Shown here: positions 7,105 through 13,736 of the stretch, one piece after another
How the letters are laid out: the number at the start of each line of letters is the position of its first letter
How positions within the stretch are numbered: the first letter of the stretch is position 1
Notes under the pieces: model-generated
What the model was told of the DNA's origin: nothing
The model's input: the letters and a program-made list of their open reading frames with translations, nothing else
Databases searched by the model: none
Position numbers and translations under genes: made by a program
Virus record (IMG/VR): IMGVR_UViG_3300045995_000435
Location: 1 to 35,806 of that record
Length of the DNA: 35,806 bases
Origin: a virus
Strand: one strand, 5' to 3'

Positions 7105-7230
7105 CTATTTATCTTGAAGTAGTGAGATGATGAACGCCTGGTACTTTAACGCGATCTCTGCGTTAAGTTCTTTCTGAAGATCCATCAGTTGTAAAAGTTC
7201 TTCAGCCATCTCTTCTTGTTGCTTCGTCAT
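7105..7230 (-). CDS. 41-residue amphipathic helical protein
   Basis: A short gene reading MTKQQEEMAEELLQLMDLQK and ending SLLQDK. A good Shine-Dalgarno (GGAGAG) stands before the ATG at 7230. Almost the whole protein would be one amphipathic or coiled-coil helix with Leu/Met/Ile in heptad spacing. It lies 15 bases after the stop of 7246-7566 and is followed by the structured 3' end and terminator at 7020-7100. Too small to assign; a dimerising helper or inhibitor is possible. Coding status rests on the ribosome site, spacing in the operon and amino-acid pattern. Confidence 0.6.
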   Translation of the reverse strand: MTKQQEEMAEELLQLMDLQKELNAEIALKYQAFIISLLQDK

Positions 7231-7245
7231 CTTACTCTCCTTTTA

Positions 7246-7566
7246 TTAGTTTATTAAAAATATCTTTCTAAGTCGATTGAACGCAGGTTCTATTTCCATA
7301 AATCTAAACCCCATGTTGGATAATCCTTGGTTGTCATTACCCATTACATCTTTACCTGTATGATAATACCAAAATTCACCTTGTTCAGTATCATTAATAA
7401 TTTCTTCAGGTGTTGAACCACTATCAAATTCCTGTTCAAATATTGATTGAAAATCTTCAGGTTCATCATATCCTATTTTCCTCAACCACGCTATAAACGG
7501 TTCAGAGTAAATAATTTGACGTCCATTCTCAATCTTTTCTTCATTGGTTAAAATTTTATTTTCCAT
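7246..7566 (-). CDS. Uncharacterised acidic protein
   Basis: 106 residues, not recognised, strongly acidic in the middle (PEDFQSIFEQEFDSGSTPEE). It has aromatic clusters (EPFIAWLRKIGY, GEFWYYHTGKD) and a more basic C-terminus (FNRLRKIFLIN). It has no cysteines, signal peptide or membrane segment. AGGA stands upstream of the ATG at 7566 and a class-a promoter lies at 7597-7625. Small acidic proteins of this kind are common among early phage genes that act on host proteins, but nothing here identifies a target. It is more AT-rich than the structural genes. Confidence 0.65.
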   Translation of the reverse strand: MENKILTNEEKIENGRQIIYSEPFIAWLRKIGYDEPEDFQSIFEQEFDSGSTPEEIINDTEQGEFWYYHTGKDVMGNDNQGLSNMGFRFMEIEPAFNRLRKIFLIN

Positions 7567-7596
7567 TTTTATCCTATTTCATTAGTTTATTATGAT

Positions 7597-7625
7597 ATTA
7601 TAACACCTATTCACTGGTTGTACAT
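7597..7625 (-). promoter_or_regulatory. Promoter, nTRTAC-N17-TATAAT class
   Basis: On the minus strand: ATGTAC (7625-7620), 17 bases, TATAAT (7602-7597), 31 bases upstream of the start at 7566. It would drive 7246-7566 and 7105-7230 as one unit ending at 7020. Confidence 0.6.
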
Positions 7626-7673
7626 CATTTTCATCAATTTATCACTCTTGTCAGTTTGTATCAACATAACTAT

Positions 7674-7690
7674 TGCAACCTATGGTTGCA
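7674..7690. repeat. 7-base perfect inverted repeat, 3-base centre
   Basis: TGCAACC-TAT-GGTTGCA. It lies about 50 bases upstream of promoter 7597-7625 and about 130 bases beyond the end of the polymerase-like gene. It could be a regulator site; no T-run follows. Confidence 0.45.
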
Positions 7691-7816
7691 TCCATTCTGT
7701 TTAGACCATTTGAATAGGTGTAGGTATTAAACAGGTGTATCAGTTAAACAGGTAAATCAATTACCCAGGAAAATTTTTAATCAATAGTGAGGAATTATCT
7801 TTGAAGGAATTATAAA

Positions 7817-8920
7817 TTACTTTGAGGTCTTGAGTTCTACGTCATATCCCGTCTTAAGGAATATCTCTTCTTGAAGGGCGAGGCGATTAAATTTGTGGGA
7901 ATATTTTTTATGTAGGCGGAATCCATCATATTCACAGAAAAACCCTACGTTGGTCTGGCCTGTGATCGCGGATAGGTAGGTGATAAAGACCTCTGTGATG
8001 CGCGCCTCTTCCTTCAAGTAAAGGTTCCAATTTGCCTTGTCTTCTGGAACGAGGGGTAGTAGTACCTTCCACATCTCCTTGATGTCTGACTTTAAGTTAA
8101 TGATTTGTTGGTCGTGGCGCACCTGATCTAAGATTAACTTCTGGATGTTATGCGCCACCTTCTGTTTTTCTGTCTGGTTCTTTGGGGTTCGCCAGTTATT
8201 TAAACGGGCCCCATTAAATAATCCTGTGATCCATGGCTTTGCCACCTCTTTATTGACGCCATACCTTGCGGCGATGGTACTTCTAAATTCTGCCTTGTGG
8301 GTCAGGTAAAAGGAGATGTGGGGGAGTGGGTCATTCCCCTCATTGACGTAAAGTTGGTGAAGGAGATTTGGGGCACAGGCGCTGACGTCATAGTCATCCC
8401 AGTAGGCAAACAACTCCTCCTTAATTGGTCGTTCTACACCTATTACCGGGTGATAGTAGCGCCCACAAGGTTTAATCTCATACTTAAATGGTGCATCACA
8501 GTTGAGTTCTGAGTGATAGGAATTTCTTAAATCATCAACGATGGTCAGTCTCTTTGTCATTGGAGGGTCTCCTTGTTGGTTGGTGGCGTTTATTAATTCT
8601 TCATAAAATTCTTTGTTTATCACATATTGCATTGAAATCTTATTTGGAACATATGACCTGTCGGTGATGAATAGACCTGTCTTGAGCCAATGGGCACATG
8701 TACCTGGATGACGTACTGCTCCAGATATCTCTTTGGTAAATTTATATGAGTGAATGATGGCCTTGAAGTCATCGCGACAGTCAAGGTATTTGCGTGCCAT
8801 CTTCAGGGCCTTGCGTGCCAACTTGCACTGGGCACTGGACTGCCCTCTTGAATTGGGGGTTGATATCTTGCGTAAGAACTTAGCGTGTTCTTGAGAGGTG
8901 TAGGATGGTGAGATGTCCAT
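7817..8920 (-). CDS. Small palm-domain polymerase-like protein (A-family / single-subunit RNA polymerase type)
   Basis: 367 residues. Three blocks match the ordered palm motifs of A-family DNA polymerases and T7-type RNA polymerases. Motif A is YDVSACAPNLLHQLY with Asp178. The motif B-like helix is VNKEVAKPWITGLFNGA (222-238) with Lys224, Lys228 and Gly237. Motif C is EYDGFRL with Asp332. The motif B string aligns without gaps to T7 RNA polymerase around Lys631/Tyr639 as I recall it; the Tyr position is Asn236 here. A conserved-looking GRYYHP with a later Arg (153-164) precedes motif A. The protein is far shorter than T7-type (about 880) or Pol I-type enzymes and lacks room for an exonuclease domain. 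Residues 1-120 are Lys/Arg-rich and could bind nucleic acid. AAGGAG precedes the ATG; a 190-base structured leader lies upstream. Polymerase activity, DNA or RNA, is inferred. Confidence 0.6.
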   Translation of the reverse strand: MDISPSYTSQEHAKFLRKISTPNSRGQSSAQCKLARKALKMARKYLDCRDDFKAIIHSYKFTKEISGAVRHPGTCAHWLKTGLFITDRSYVPNKISMQYVINKEFYEELINATNQQGDPPMTKRLTIVDDLRNSYHSELNCDAPFKYEIKPCGRYYHPVIGVERPIKEELFAYWDDYDVSACAPNLLHQLYVNEGNDPLPHISFYLTHKAEFRSTIAARYGVNKEVAKPWITGLFNGARLNNWRTPKNQTEKQKVAHNIQKLILDQVRHDQQIINLKSDIKEMWKVLLPLVPEDKANWNLYLKEEARITEVFITYLSAITGQTNVGFFCEYDGFRLHKKYSHKFNRLALQEEIFLKTGYDVELKTSK

Positions 8921-8934
8921 TCAGCGATCTCCTT

Positions 8935-8952
8935 CACACCTTCTATGGTGTG
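8935..8952 (-). promoter_or_regulatory. Hairpin directly upstream of the polymerase-like gene's ribosome site
   Basis: CACACC (8935-8940) and GGTGTG (8947-8952) pair perfectly with a 6-base loop. On the minus strand the stem ends right at AAGGAGA before the ATG at 8920, so it could affect ribosome access. Confidence 0.45.
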
Positions 8953-9102
8953 TCAAAATTTCATTATCAGGCGGTCTCAAGGCCTGGGTGGTTCCTAAAC
9001 TACTAAAATAGACCGTCTGCTGAAATTTTGAATAAAAACTGGAGATTTTTACTGACGACGTTGGTTTGAGACCTTTTACAGACGGTCTATTTTAGTAGTT
9101 TA
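8953..9102. repeat. Three interleaved inverted repeats, including a 24-base perfect pair
   Basis: Element A 8953-8963 is repeated inverted at 9021-9031 (11 bases). Element C 8973-8980 is inverted at 9066-9073 (8 bases). Element D 8996-9019 is inverted at 9079-9102 (24 bases, no mismatch). The order A, C, D is kept in the second half, so every pairing crosses the others. AGAC-N-GTCT, itself palindromic, is in both D copies (9010-9018, 9080-9088). The region lies inside the leader of the polymerase-like gene and between divergent promoters. It may be a replication origin, an operator cluster or a pseudoknotted leader. Confidence 0.75.
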
Positions 9103-9108
9103 TAAGAT

Positions 9109-9137
9109 ATTATAACATCTATTTATAAGTTGTACAA
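9109..9137 (-). promoter_or_regulatory. Promoter of the polymerase-like gene
   Basis: On the minus strand: TTGTAC (9137-9132), 17 bases, TATAAT (9114-9109). This is the closest of the set to a housekeeping sigma-70 promoter. Initiation near 9102 would place the whole 24-base inverted repeat at the 5' end of the transcript. Confidence 0.65.
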
Positions 9138-9160
9138 CGTTATTTTATTTCTAACCACCT

Positions 9161-9189
9161 ATGTACTTCTGCCCAGAATGTACTATAAT
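9161..9189 (+). promoter_or_regulatory. Rightward promoter of the same class
   Basis: ATGTAC (9161-9166), 17 bases ending in AGAATGTAC, TATAAT (9184-9189), 26 bases upstream of the ATG at 9216. It is divergent from promoter 9109-9137, with 24 bases between the two -35 elements. Confidence 0.65.
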
Positions 9190-9215
9190 AGTAATATCAG
9201 CTAAAAGGAGTTTTA

Positions 9216-9683
9216 ATGCAGATCAAATTTTACGTAAAGATACCACGCGTCATGAAGAAAAGACACATGAACAAGATTGGCATAGATGGAAAAAAGTCAA
9301 TGATGGTCGATGAATCGTTTATCTCCTTTAAGCAGATGCTTAAAATTTATCGTCTTAACGTAAGAGGTAGAATTCGTTATTATACAAACAACACCTTCAT
9401 CAACATGACCGTCAAGCTCATTGATAACGATTATGAAAAAGATTTTTTGCTGGTGTACGTTGACATAAGTACCGACAACCTACCTCGCTTTGAACGCATA
9501 CTGAACCTAATACTTAACAAGATACCGTTGGACAACATCTTGATCGGTGCCGTCGGTGAAAATTTAACAGAAGAGTTAAAATATTATGAAATCCCAAACC
9601 CTGAAATACCTGTCATTGACCTGCCTACTTACTCTGACCACTTTAGCGACTGCTGCGGATACAGTCTTCATCAATTCAGTTAA
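9216..9683 (+). CDS. Uncharacterised protein, divergent from the polymerase-like gene
   Basis: 155 residues, not recognised. The N-terminus is strongly basic (MQIKFYVKIPRVMKKRHMNK onward), the middle alternates strands (GRIRYYTNNTFINMTVKLI), and the rest is helical then acidic, with CC near the end. No signal peptide is present. AAAGGAG at 9203-9209 and promoter 9161-9189 support the start. The basic N-terminus and divergent position next to a polymerase-like gene and inverted repeats would suit a DNA-binding regulator or replication partner, but no helix-turn-helix can be named. The last 98 bases also encode the N-terminus of 9586-9876 in another frame. Confidence 0.65.
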   Translation: MQIKFYVKIPRVMKKRHMNKIGIDGKKSMMVDESFISFKQMLKIYRLNVRGRIRYYTNNTFINMTVKLIDNDYEKDFLLVYVDISTDNLPRFERILNLILNKIPLDNILIGAVGENLTEELKYYEIPNPEIPVIDLPTYSDHFSDCCGYSLHQFS

Positions 9684-9876
9684 CGCCGCGGGGGTCTATG
9701 ACTACTCCTCCACCCAAGTCATTGACAGACTACCCAACTACGCTGGACAGCAACGCATCATCATCAACTTCGTCAATGCATCAGGAGTACGCGATGGCCA
9801 GCACTCAACCATCACCATCCCTGCAAACATTCACACGTCTATCCCAACGCTCATCATCATCCCCACCAACAGATAA
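9586..9876 (+). CDS. Small exported protein, starting inside the preceding gene
   Basis: 96 residues. Residues 1-24 form a classic Sec signal peptide: basic start (MKSQTLK), hydrophobic core (LSLTCLLTLTTLA) and AxA-like end (TAAD), with cleavage expected near residue 23. The mature part is about 72 residues, beta-rich, with a two-fold internal echo (INSVNAAGVYD and INFVNASGVRD). There is no lipobox, Pro-rich region or second membrane segment. It overlaps 9216-9683 by 98 bases in a different frame; a purine-rich AGAAGAG lies about 10 bases before its ATG. It could act in the periplasm or outer membrane, for example in exclusion or lysis; this is topology-based only. A third frame from 9698 is rejected. 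Confidence 0.55.
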   Translation: MKSQTLKYLSLTCLLTLTTLATAADTVFINSVNAAGVYDYSSTQVIDRLPNYAGQQRIIINFVNASGVRDGQHSTITIPANIHTSIPTLIIIPTNR

Positions 9877-9884
9877 ATAGATGT

Positions 9885-9975
9885 AGATAAGACGACGTCA
9901 ACTTATCTCCTTAGTGAAGTTTACGTTAGGCGCCTTTAACTTGCCAGTTTTCGCGCTTAATTCGTCGTCTTATCT
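9885..9975. repeat. 13-base perfect inverted repeat spanning the gap before the terminase region
   Basis: AGATAAGACGACG at 9885-9897 and its complement at 9963-9975, with 65 bases between including GGCGCC. On the plus strand CTTTTT follows. The right arm overlaps the stop of the minus-strand gene 9970-10431. It may be a terminator between converging genes, or part of a packaging site, since terS begins about 530 bases further on. Confidence 0.5.
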
Positions 9976-10431
9976 CTTTTTAAGAGGCAACCTGTTATAA
10001 ATCTCAACGTTGATCTTAGCCAACTCATCCTTTAAATACGCGTCGGCGGCCTTCAGATCAGCGTGTATCTCAGCAGACCTTGCAAATTCAATCGCCACCT
10101 TTTCCTTATAACCGTCCAGCGCGACGTCGTTGCTGTCAATTGAGCGACTTATCCCATTCCACGTCACAAAAATAGTCAACATCAGCGTACCAATCACCAC
10201 CGCCACGGCGCCCACTTGAGCCATCGTCAGCGTGGCTGTAGAAAAGCTATGGTCATTTGGATTTTTCTCTAAGTTAAGGATCTTTTCAGCCAGTACTCCC
10301 TGCTGCGTGTAGTAGTTAACCTTGTCAGCTGCCCTTCTATAGCCTAACCTCTGTTCCATGTCAGTGCCGCGTCTGTCGACCTCTGCGACCCTTCTGTCTA
10401 TAAAGTCTTTCTGTTCAGTTGTTTCTTCCAT
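9970..10431 (-). CDS. Single-span membrane protein with charged and coiled-coil flanks
   Basis: 153 residues from the ATG at 10431 (MEETTEQKDFIDRR), chosen because AAGGGG precedes it; a frame 18 codons longer exists but lacks a ribosome site. Residues 1-75 are highly charged and helical (RRVAEVDRRGTDMEQRLGYR). One transmembrane segment follows at about 80-103 (GAVAVVIGTLMLTIFVTW). The C-terminal 50 residues form an amphipathic helix (KEKVAIEFARSAEIHADLKA). It is transcribed against the terminase operon. Holin or inner-membrane spanin roles come to mind for a phage membrane protein of this size, but the long charged N-terminus is not typical of either, so I leave it unassigned. Confidence 0.65.
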   Translation of the reverse strand: MEETTEQKDFIDRRVAEVDRRGTDMEQRLGYRRAADKVNYYTQQGVLAEKILNLEKNPNDHSFSTATLTMAQVGAVAVVIGTLMLTIFVTWNGISRSIDSNDVALDGYKEKVAIEFARSAEIHADLKAADAYLKDELAKINVEIYNRLPLKKR

Positions 10432-10446
10432 TTTAATCCCCTTTTT

Positions 10447-10454
10447 GATAAATA
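10447..10454 (+). promoter_or_regulatory. Late-promoter-like GATAAATA upstream of terS
   Basis: GATAAATA followed by TAG, about 54 bases upstream of the terS start, no -35. Same element and spacing as at 14051, 18708 and 24531. Confidence 0.4.
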
Positions 10455-10507
10455 TAGTTATATTTAATAAAGTAAAATGACCCAATTAAAAAAGGACTAA
10501 AAATGTA

Positions 10508-10855
10508 ATGGCAAATCCATATCCAGTACTACCCGACATCAAGGATGAAGATCTTCTAAACCTTGCAGAGATTGGCGCGACCTATGAAGAGATGGCAAAG
10601 TTCTTCAAGACCACCCCAACCTGGCTCTCAAACAATAAGCGTGAACTCATCGACCTTGGCAGGACCAACATGCACTTAAAGTTGAGACGCAAGCAACTGC
10701 AGATCGCCAATGACGACACCCACAAGTCTCAGCACGTTATGTTGATCTTCTTAGGCAAGGCCATCCTTGGCCAGCGTGAGATCAGTGAGGTCATCAACAG
10801 AACGGACTTACCTCCAGCCAAGGAATTTGAGATGGCCCTCCTTGAAATCGTTTGA
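10508..10855 (+). CDS. Terminase small subunit (probable)
   Basis: 115 residues. Residues about 13-50 (DEDLLNLAEIGATYEEMAKF then TTPTWLSNNKRELIDLG) read as a helix-turn-helix of the kind used by small terminases to bind the packaging site. The rest (KLRRKQLQIANDDTHKSQHV and onward) is helical and would form the oligomerisation core. The gene directly precedes the large subunit, whose TTG start overlaps its TGA (TTGA), so the pair is coupled. AAAAAGGA stands upstream, and a bare ATG-TAA at 10503-10508 runs into its start codon. The assignment comes from the HTH, size and position; small terminases diverge too far for more. Confidence 0.75.
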   Translation: MANPYPVLPDIKDEDLLNLAEIGATYEEMAKFFKTTPTWLSNNKRELIDLGRTNMHLKLRRKQLQIANDDTHKSQHVMLIFLGKAILGQREISEVINRTDLPPAKEFEMALLEIV

Positions 10856-12069
10856 AGCTACTAAAGGCCCAATTTGAATTTGGTAAGGACTTAGACCATC
10901 GCTACTTAGCACTCGTCGCTGGCTATGGATCAGGCAAGACCTTTGCATTCTGCTTTAAGGCGGTCACCTTGGCGGCGCTTAACGTTGGCTATCAGGGCGT
11001 CATCATGGAGCCATCATTTGGCATGATCATTAGGACCCTGCTTCCAGAGATGGACAGGACCTTAGAAGAGATGGGCATACCTTACTCCTTTAGCAAGTCG
11101 CTGTTTACCTACACGCTACACTTTGCTGAAGGCGACACCAAGATCTTCTGCCTATCAGCGGAAAACTATCGCAGAATGGCAGGTATGAACCTAGCCTTCT
11201 TTGGCATTGATGAGGCAGACACGATGAAGAAGGACATTGCACGCGCCTGTTGGTACATGGGCATGTCGCGTCTTAGAAAGGGCAAGGTCTATCAAGGCTT
11301 CACGACCAGCACCCCTGAGGGATTTTCCTTCTTGTATGAGTTTTTTGTAGAGGGGGCCAATGCTGATAGGCATCTAATCAAGGGCAAGACCGTTGACAAC
11401 CCCTTTCTGCCACCTGAGTTTATCCAGTCGTTGATCGATAACTACCCACCTAACTTAATCAAGGCGTACCTTGAAGGTGAGTTTACCAATCTAACGTCAG
11501 GACAAGTTTATTACGCGTTTGACAGGCACAGACACGCCACCCACAAGACCGTGGGCCAGTACCCCAACCACATACTGCACGTTGGGCAGGACTTTAACGT
11601 TGGCAAGTGCTCATCAGTGGTGCACATCGTGGATGAAGGACGGCCATACGCCGTTGATGAGATCATGGGGGCACGCAACTCAGCAGAGACCGTGAGCATC
11701 ATCAAGCAGCGGTATCCTGGTAGAAAGATCATCATGTACCCTGACTCAAGCGGTGACTCAGGCCACTCTAACTCAGCGTTGACAGACATTCAACACTTTA
11801 GAGCGGCAGGCTTTGACATCATGGTGGCCAAGCGCAACCCCTTTGTGAAGGACCGCGTCAACTCAGTCAACGCCCTATTCGCGCATGACCGATATAAGAT
11901 CAATATCCAGCAGTGCCCTCTGACGGTCAAGGCACTTGAACAACAATGCTACAACAAGGCAGGTGAGCCTGACAAAGAACACGACCAAGATCATCCTAAC
12001 GACGCGTTAGGGTACTTCATTTGGCGCACCTTCCCATTGATTGGCAAGTCAAAAATTACAACATATTGA
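10852..12069 (+). CDS. terL: Terminase large subunit
   Basis: 405 residues. It packages DNA into the prohead with an N-terminal ATPase and cuts it with a C-terminal RNase H-like nuclease. Walker A is GYGSGKT (24-30). Walker B is FFGIDEAD with Asp120-Glu121. A TTSTPEG coupling-type motif lies at about 150-156. Nuclease acidic residues are Asp247 (GQDFNVGK), Asp298 (YPDSSGD) and Asp384 (HPNDALGY). The start is TTG at 10852: the next in-frame Met lies beyond Walker A, and TTG overlaps the terS stop by four bases. It is slightly short for the family (usually 420-600), with little sequence before Walker A. The assignment is firm. Confidence 0.95.
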   Translation: MKLLKAQFEFGKDLDHRYLALVAGYGSGKTFAFCFKAVTLAALNVGYQGVIMEPSFGMIIRTLLPEMDRTLEEMGIPYSFSKSLFTYTLHFAEGDTKIFCLSAENYRRMAGMNLAFFGIDEADTMKKDIARACWYMGMSRLRKGKVYQGFTTSTPEGFSFLYEFFVEGANADRHLIKGKTVDNPFLPPEFIQSLIDNYPPNLIKAYLEGEFTNLTSGQVYYAFDRHRHATHKTVGQYPNHILHVGQDFNVGKCSSVVHIVDEGRPYAVDEIMGARNSAETVSIIKQRYPGRKIIMYPDSSGDSGHSNSALTDIQHFRAAGFDIMVAKRNPFVKDRVNSVNALFAHDRYKINIQQCPLTVKALEQQCYNKAGEPDKEHDQDHPNDALGYFIWRTFPLIGKSKITTY

Positions 12070-12078
12070 GGACGTAAA

Positions 12079-13527
12079 ATGGCAAAGACCCTTATTGAAC
12101 TACTGGATACAAACGACGCAAAACGCTCTAAGATCCTTCTTGACTACTTTGACGGTAAACAGTCAGATCACTTCACCCGTTTGTTAGACACCCCCAACTC
12201 AGGCAGAAAAGATTGGCGCAAGAATGGGCTCATCCCACGTACGCGCAATTTGACCAAGATGATAGTGGAAAAGTCAGGTCTGCTCTTTAATGACAAGGCC
12301 CCACTGCTTAACATCTATGACGACAAGACCAGCACTGACGTCGATGAGGTGCAGTCAAAGGTCTTCTTAGAACTTCTTGAGCAGGTGGAGTGGATTCAGT
12401 TCTTCACCAACTTTGACTCAGTCGTCAGACTTCTTAAGACCGCCCTGGTCTTGGTTCAATATGATGAGATCGACAGAAAGCTTGTCCTTGACGTCCTCAC
12501 CCAGGAAAATTGCGCCGTCATCTTGGATGAACGCAGACGCATCAACACCTTGATCTATAAGACAGGCGTTGACGACGATGGTAATACGTTGATGCGCGTC
12601 TACACGGTGGAGTTGGTCAAGGACCTCAAGGTCGATAAGTATGGGGTGGAGGCCATCTTAAACCAATACCCAAACATCTACAACGCGATCCCCGTCTCTG
12701 TCTTTCATGACACCAACACCCCACGCAGCACCTTCTGGAACTACACCCCAGAGGATTTGCAGCAGTTGAATGAGATGTACAACTTTCACATCACTGACTC
12801 AGAATACTCCGCGTCATGGGCAAAGCTACAGACCCTCTTTACCAACTCTCCAATCAGCGCCGACAGCGCCTCAGTCAATCTTGAGACAGTGCAGGAATAT
12901 GCTTCCTTACTACCAAGGCAGGCATCTACTGGCGCGGCCAACGTTAAGATTGGTCCTGCCTCAGTCGTCTACTTAGACACCTCTGGAGTTGACGCCCCAT
13001 TCGCCGACTTTAAAGGACCTTCCGTCGACCTTCAACCTCTTGATGAGATGTTTAACAAGTGGGTCTCAGACTTTGCAGGAGATTGGTCAGTCAACGTCAA
13101 CTTTGCAGGTCATGGCAACGCGGACTCTGGCTTTAAACTGATAGTAGAGGAGATGCCTAACCTTGAACTACGCAAGAAGCGCGGTAAGATGATGTCAAAG
13201 GGATTTAACCATTTATTTCAGATCGTCAAGCAGGTCCTCAAGCCCCATGGCTTAGACTTCTTTTCTGACTCATCCATCGCCGCCGTTGAGTTCTATCCAC
13301 CTAACCTGCCCGTGGATGAAAAGCAGCAAGAAGAAGTTTGGTCACTTAGAATTTCAGAAGGCCGCGCCTCACGCCTTGACTACTTTATCTCTCAAGGTAT
13401 GACCAAGCCAGAGGCAGAGGAAAAGATCGCAGAGATTGACGCCCAACGTGGTACCAACTCCCTTGGCTCACCGCGCACCATCAACGTCACTAAGAACTTA
13501 ATGAATAAACCGACAGGAGCGCCATAA
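12079..13527 (+). CDS. Portal protein
   Basis: 482 residues, in the range of phage portals (400-550). It would form the dodecameric ring at the capsid vertex through which TerL moves DNA. Family-like features are the N-terminal region with KDWRKNGLIPRTRNLTKMIV, a Trp/acid-rich middle (STFWNYTPEDLQQLNEMYN), a long probable stem/clip region around 300-400, and a charged C-terminal tail ending in a Pro-rich stretch. No enzymatic motif is expected. It lies nine bases after terL, with GAGGACG as ribosome site, and overlaps the next start by one base (TAATG). The call rests on position, length and general pattern. Confidence 0.85.
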   Translation: MAKTLIELLDTNDAKRSKILLDYFDGKQSDHFTRLLDTPNSGRKDWRKNGLIPRTRNLTKMIVEKSGLLFNDKAPLLNIYDDKTSTDVDEVQSKVFLELLEQVEWIQFFTNFDSVVRLLKTALVLVQYDEIDRKLVLDVLTQENCAVILDERRRINTLIYKTGVDDDGNTLMRVYTVELVKDLKVDKYGVEAILNQYPNIYNAIPVSVFHDTNTPRSTFWNYTPEDLQQLNEMYNFHITDSEYSASWAKLQTLFTNSPISADSASVNLETVQEYASLLPRQASTGAANVKIGPASVVYLDTSGVDAPFADFKGPSVDLQPLDEMFNKWVSDFAGDWSVNVNFAGHGNADSGFKLIVEEMPNLELRKKRGKMMSKGFNHLFQIVKQVLKPHGLDFFSDSSIAAVEFYPPNLPVDEKQQEEVWSLRISEGRASRLDYFISQGMTKPEAEEKIAEIDAQRGTNSLGSPRTINVTKNLMNKPTGAP

Positions 13528-13736
13528 TGCAATTTTTTAACAAACATTCAAAACATCAAGATCATGAAAATTTAGAATTTCACACCAGCGTTGACAATAA
13601 GTTGGCCGCGCTTGAAGGAAAGGTACGCGACCTTAAGCACCGCCTTGATGAACGCGACAAGAGGTTTAGAGTAGCACTGCGTTATCTTAAACAGATCTGT
13701 TCAGTGTATGACGATGATGACTATAATCATCAGTAA
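13527..13736 (+). CDS. Small coiled-coil protein between portal and connector
   Basis: 69 residues. Residues about 27-60 (NKLAALEGKVRDLKHRLDER onward) form a strong amphipathic helix, probably a coiled coil. The N-terminus is His/Lys-rich and the C-terminus acidic (DDDDYNHQ). Start and stop each overlap the neighbouring genes by one base (TAATG), so it is certainly part of the head operon. It could be a portal- or scaffold-associated protein; no family is recognised. Confidence 0.7.
   Translation: MQFFNKHSKHQDHENLEFHTSVDNKLAALEGKVRDLKHRLDERDKRFRVALRYLKQICSVYDDDDYNHQ

Larger units (their letters stand above)
7567..7816. other. 250-base intergenic region
   Basis: It holds promoter 7597-7625, the hairpin at 7674-7690, two direct copies of TTAAACAGGT near 7728-7753, and a weak hairpin at 7751-7765 (GGTAA/TTACC). 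No gene is supported on either strand; the longest ATG frame is 14 codons. Confidence 0.5.

Noticed and set aside
7751-7785. Terminator after the accessory genes on the plus strand (GGTAA/TTACC then TTTTT)
   Set aside because: It has a 5-bp AT-rich stem with eight bases before the T-run, and no plus-strand gene precedes it.
5740-9220. tRNA genes or a CRISPR array in the gaps of the accessory block
   Set aside because: No cloverleaf with a T-loop GTTC-type arm and no regularly spaced repeats were found. The repeats seen are promoters and inverted pairs.
9698-9880. 60-codon third frame over the exported-protein gene
   Set aside because: It is a Ser/Thr/Pro-rich shadow of the ATC/ACC-rich codons of 9586-9876, with no ribosome site.
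9970-10431. Holin or spanin assignment of the membrane protein
   Set aside because: It has only one membrane segment with 75 charged residues before it. There is no adjacent endolysin, and topology alone is not enough.
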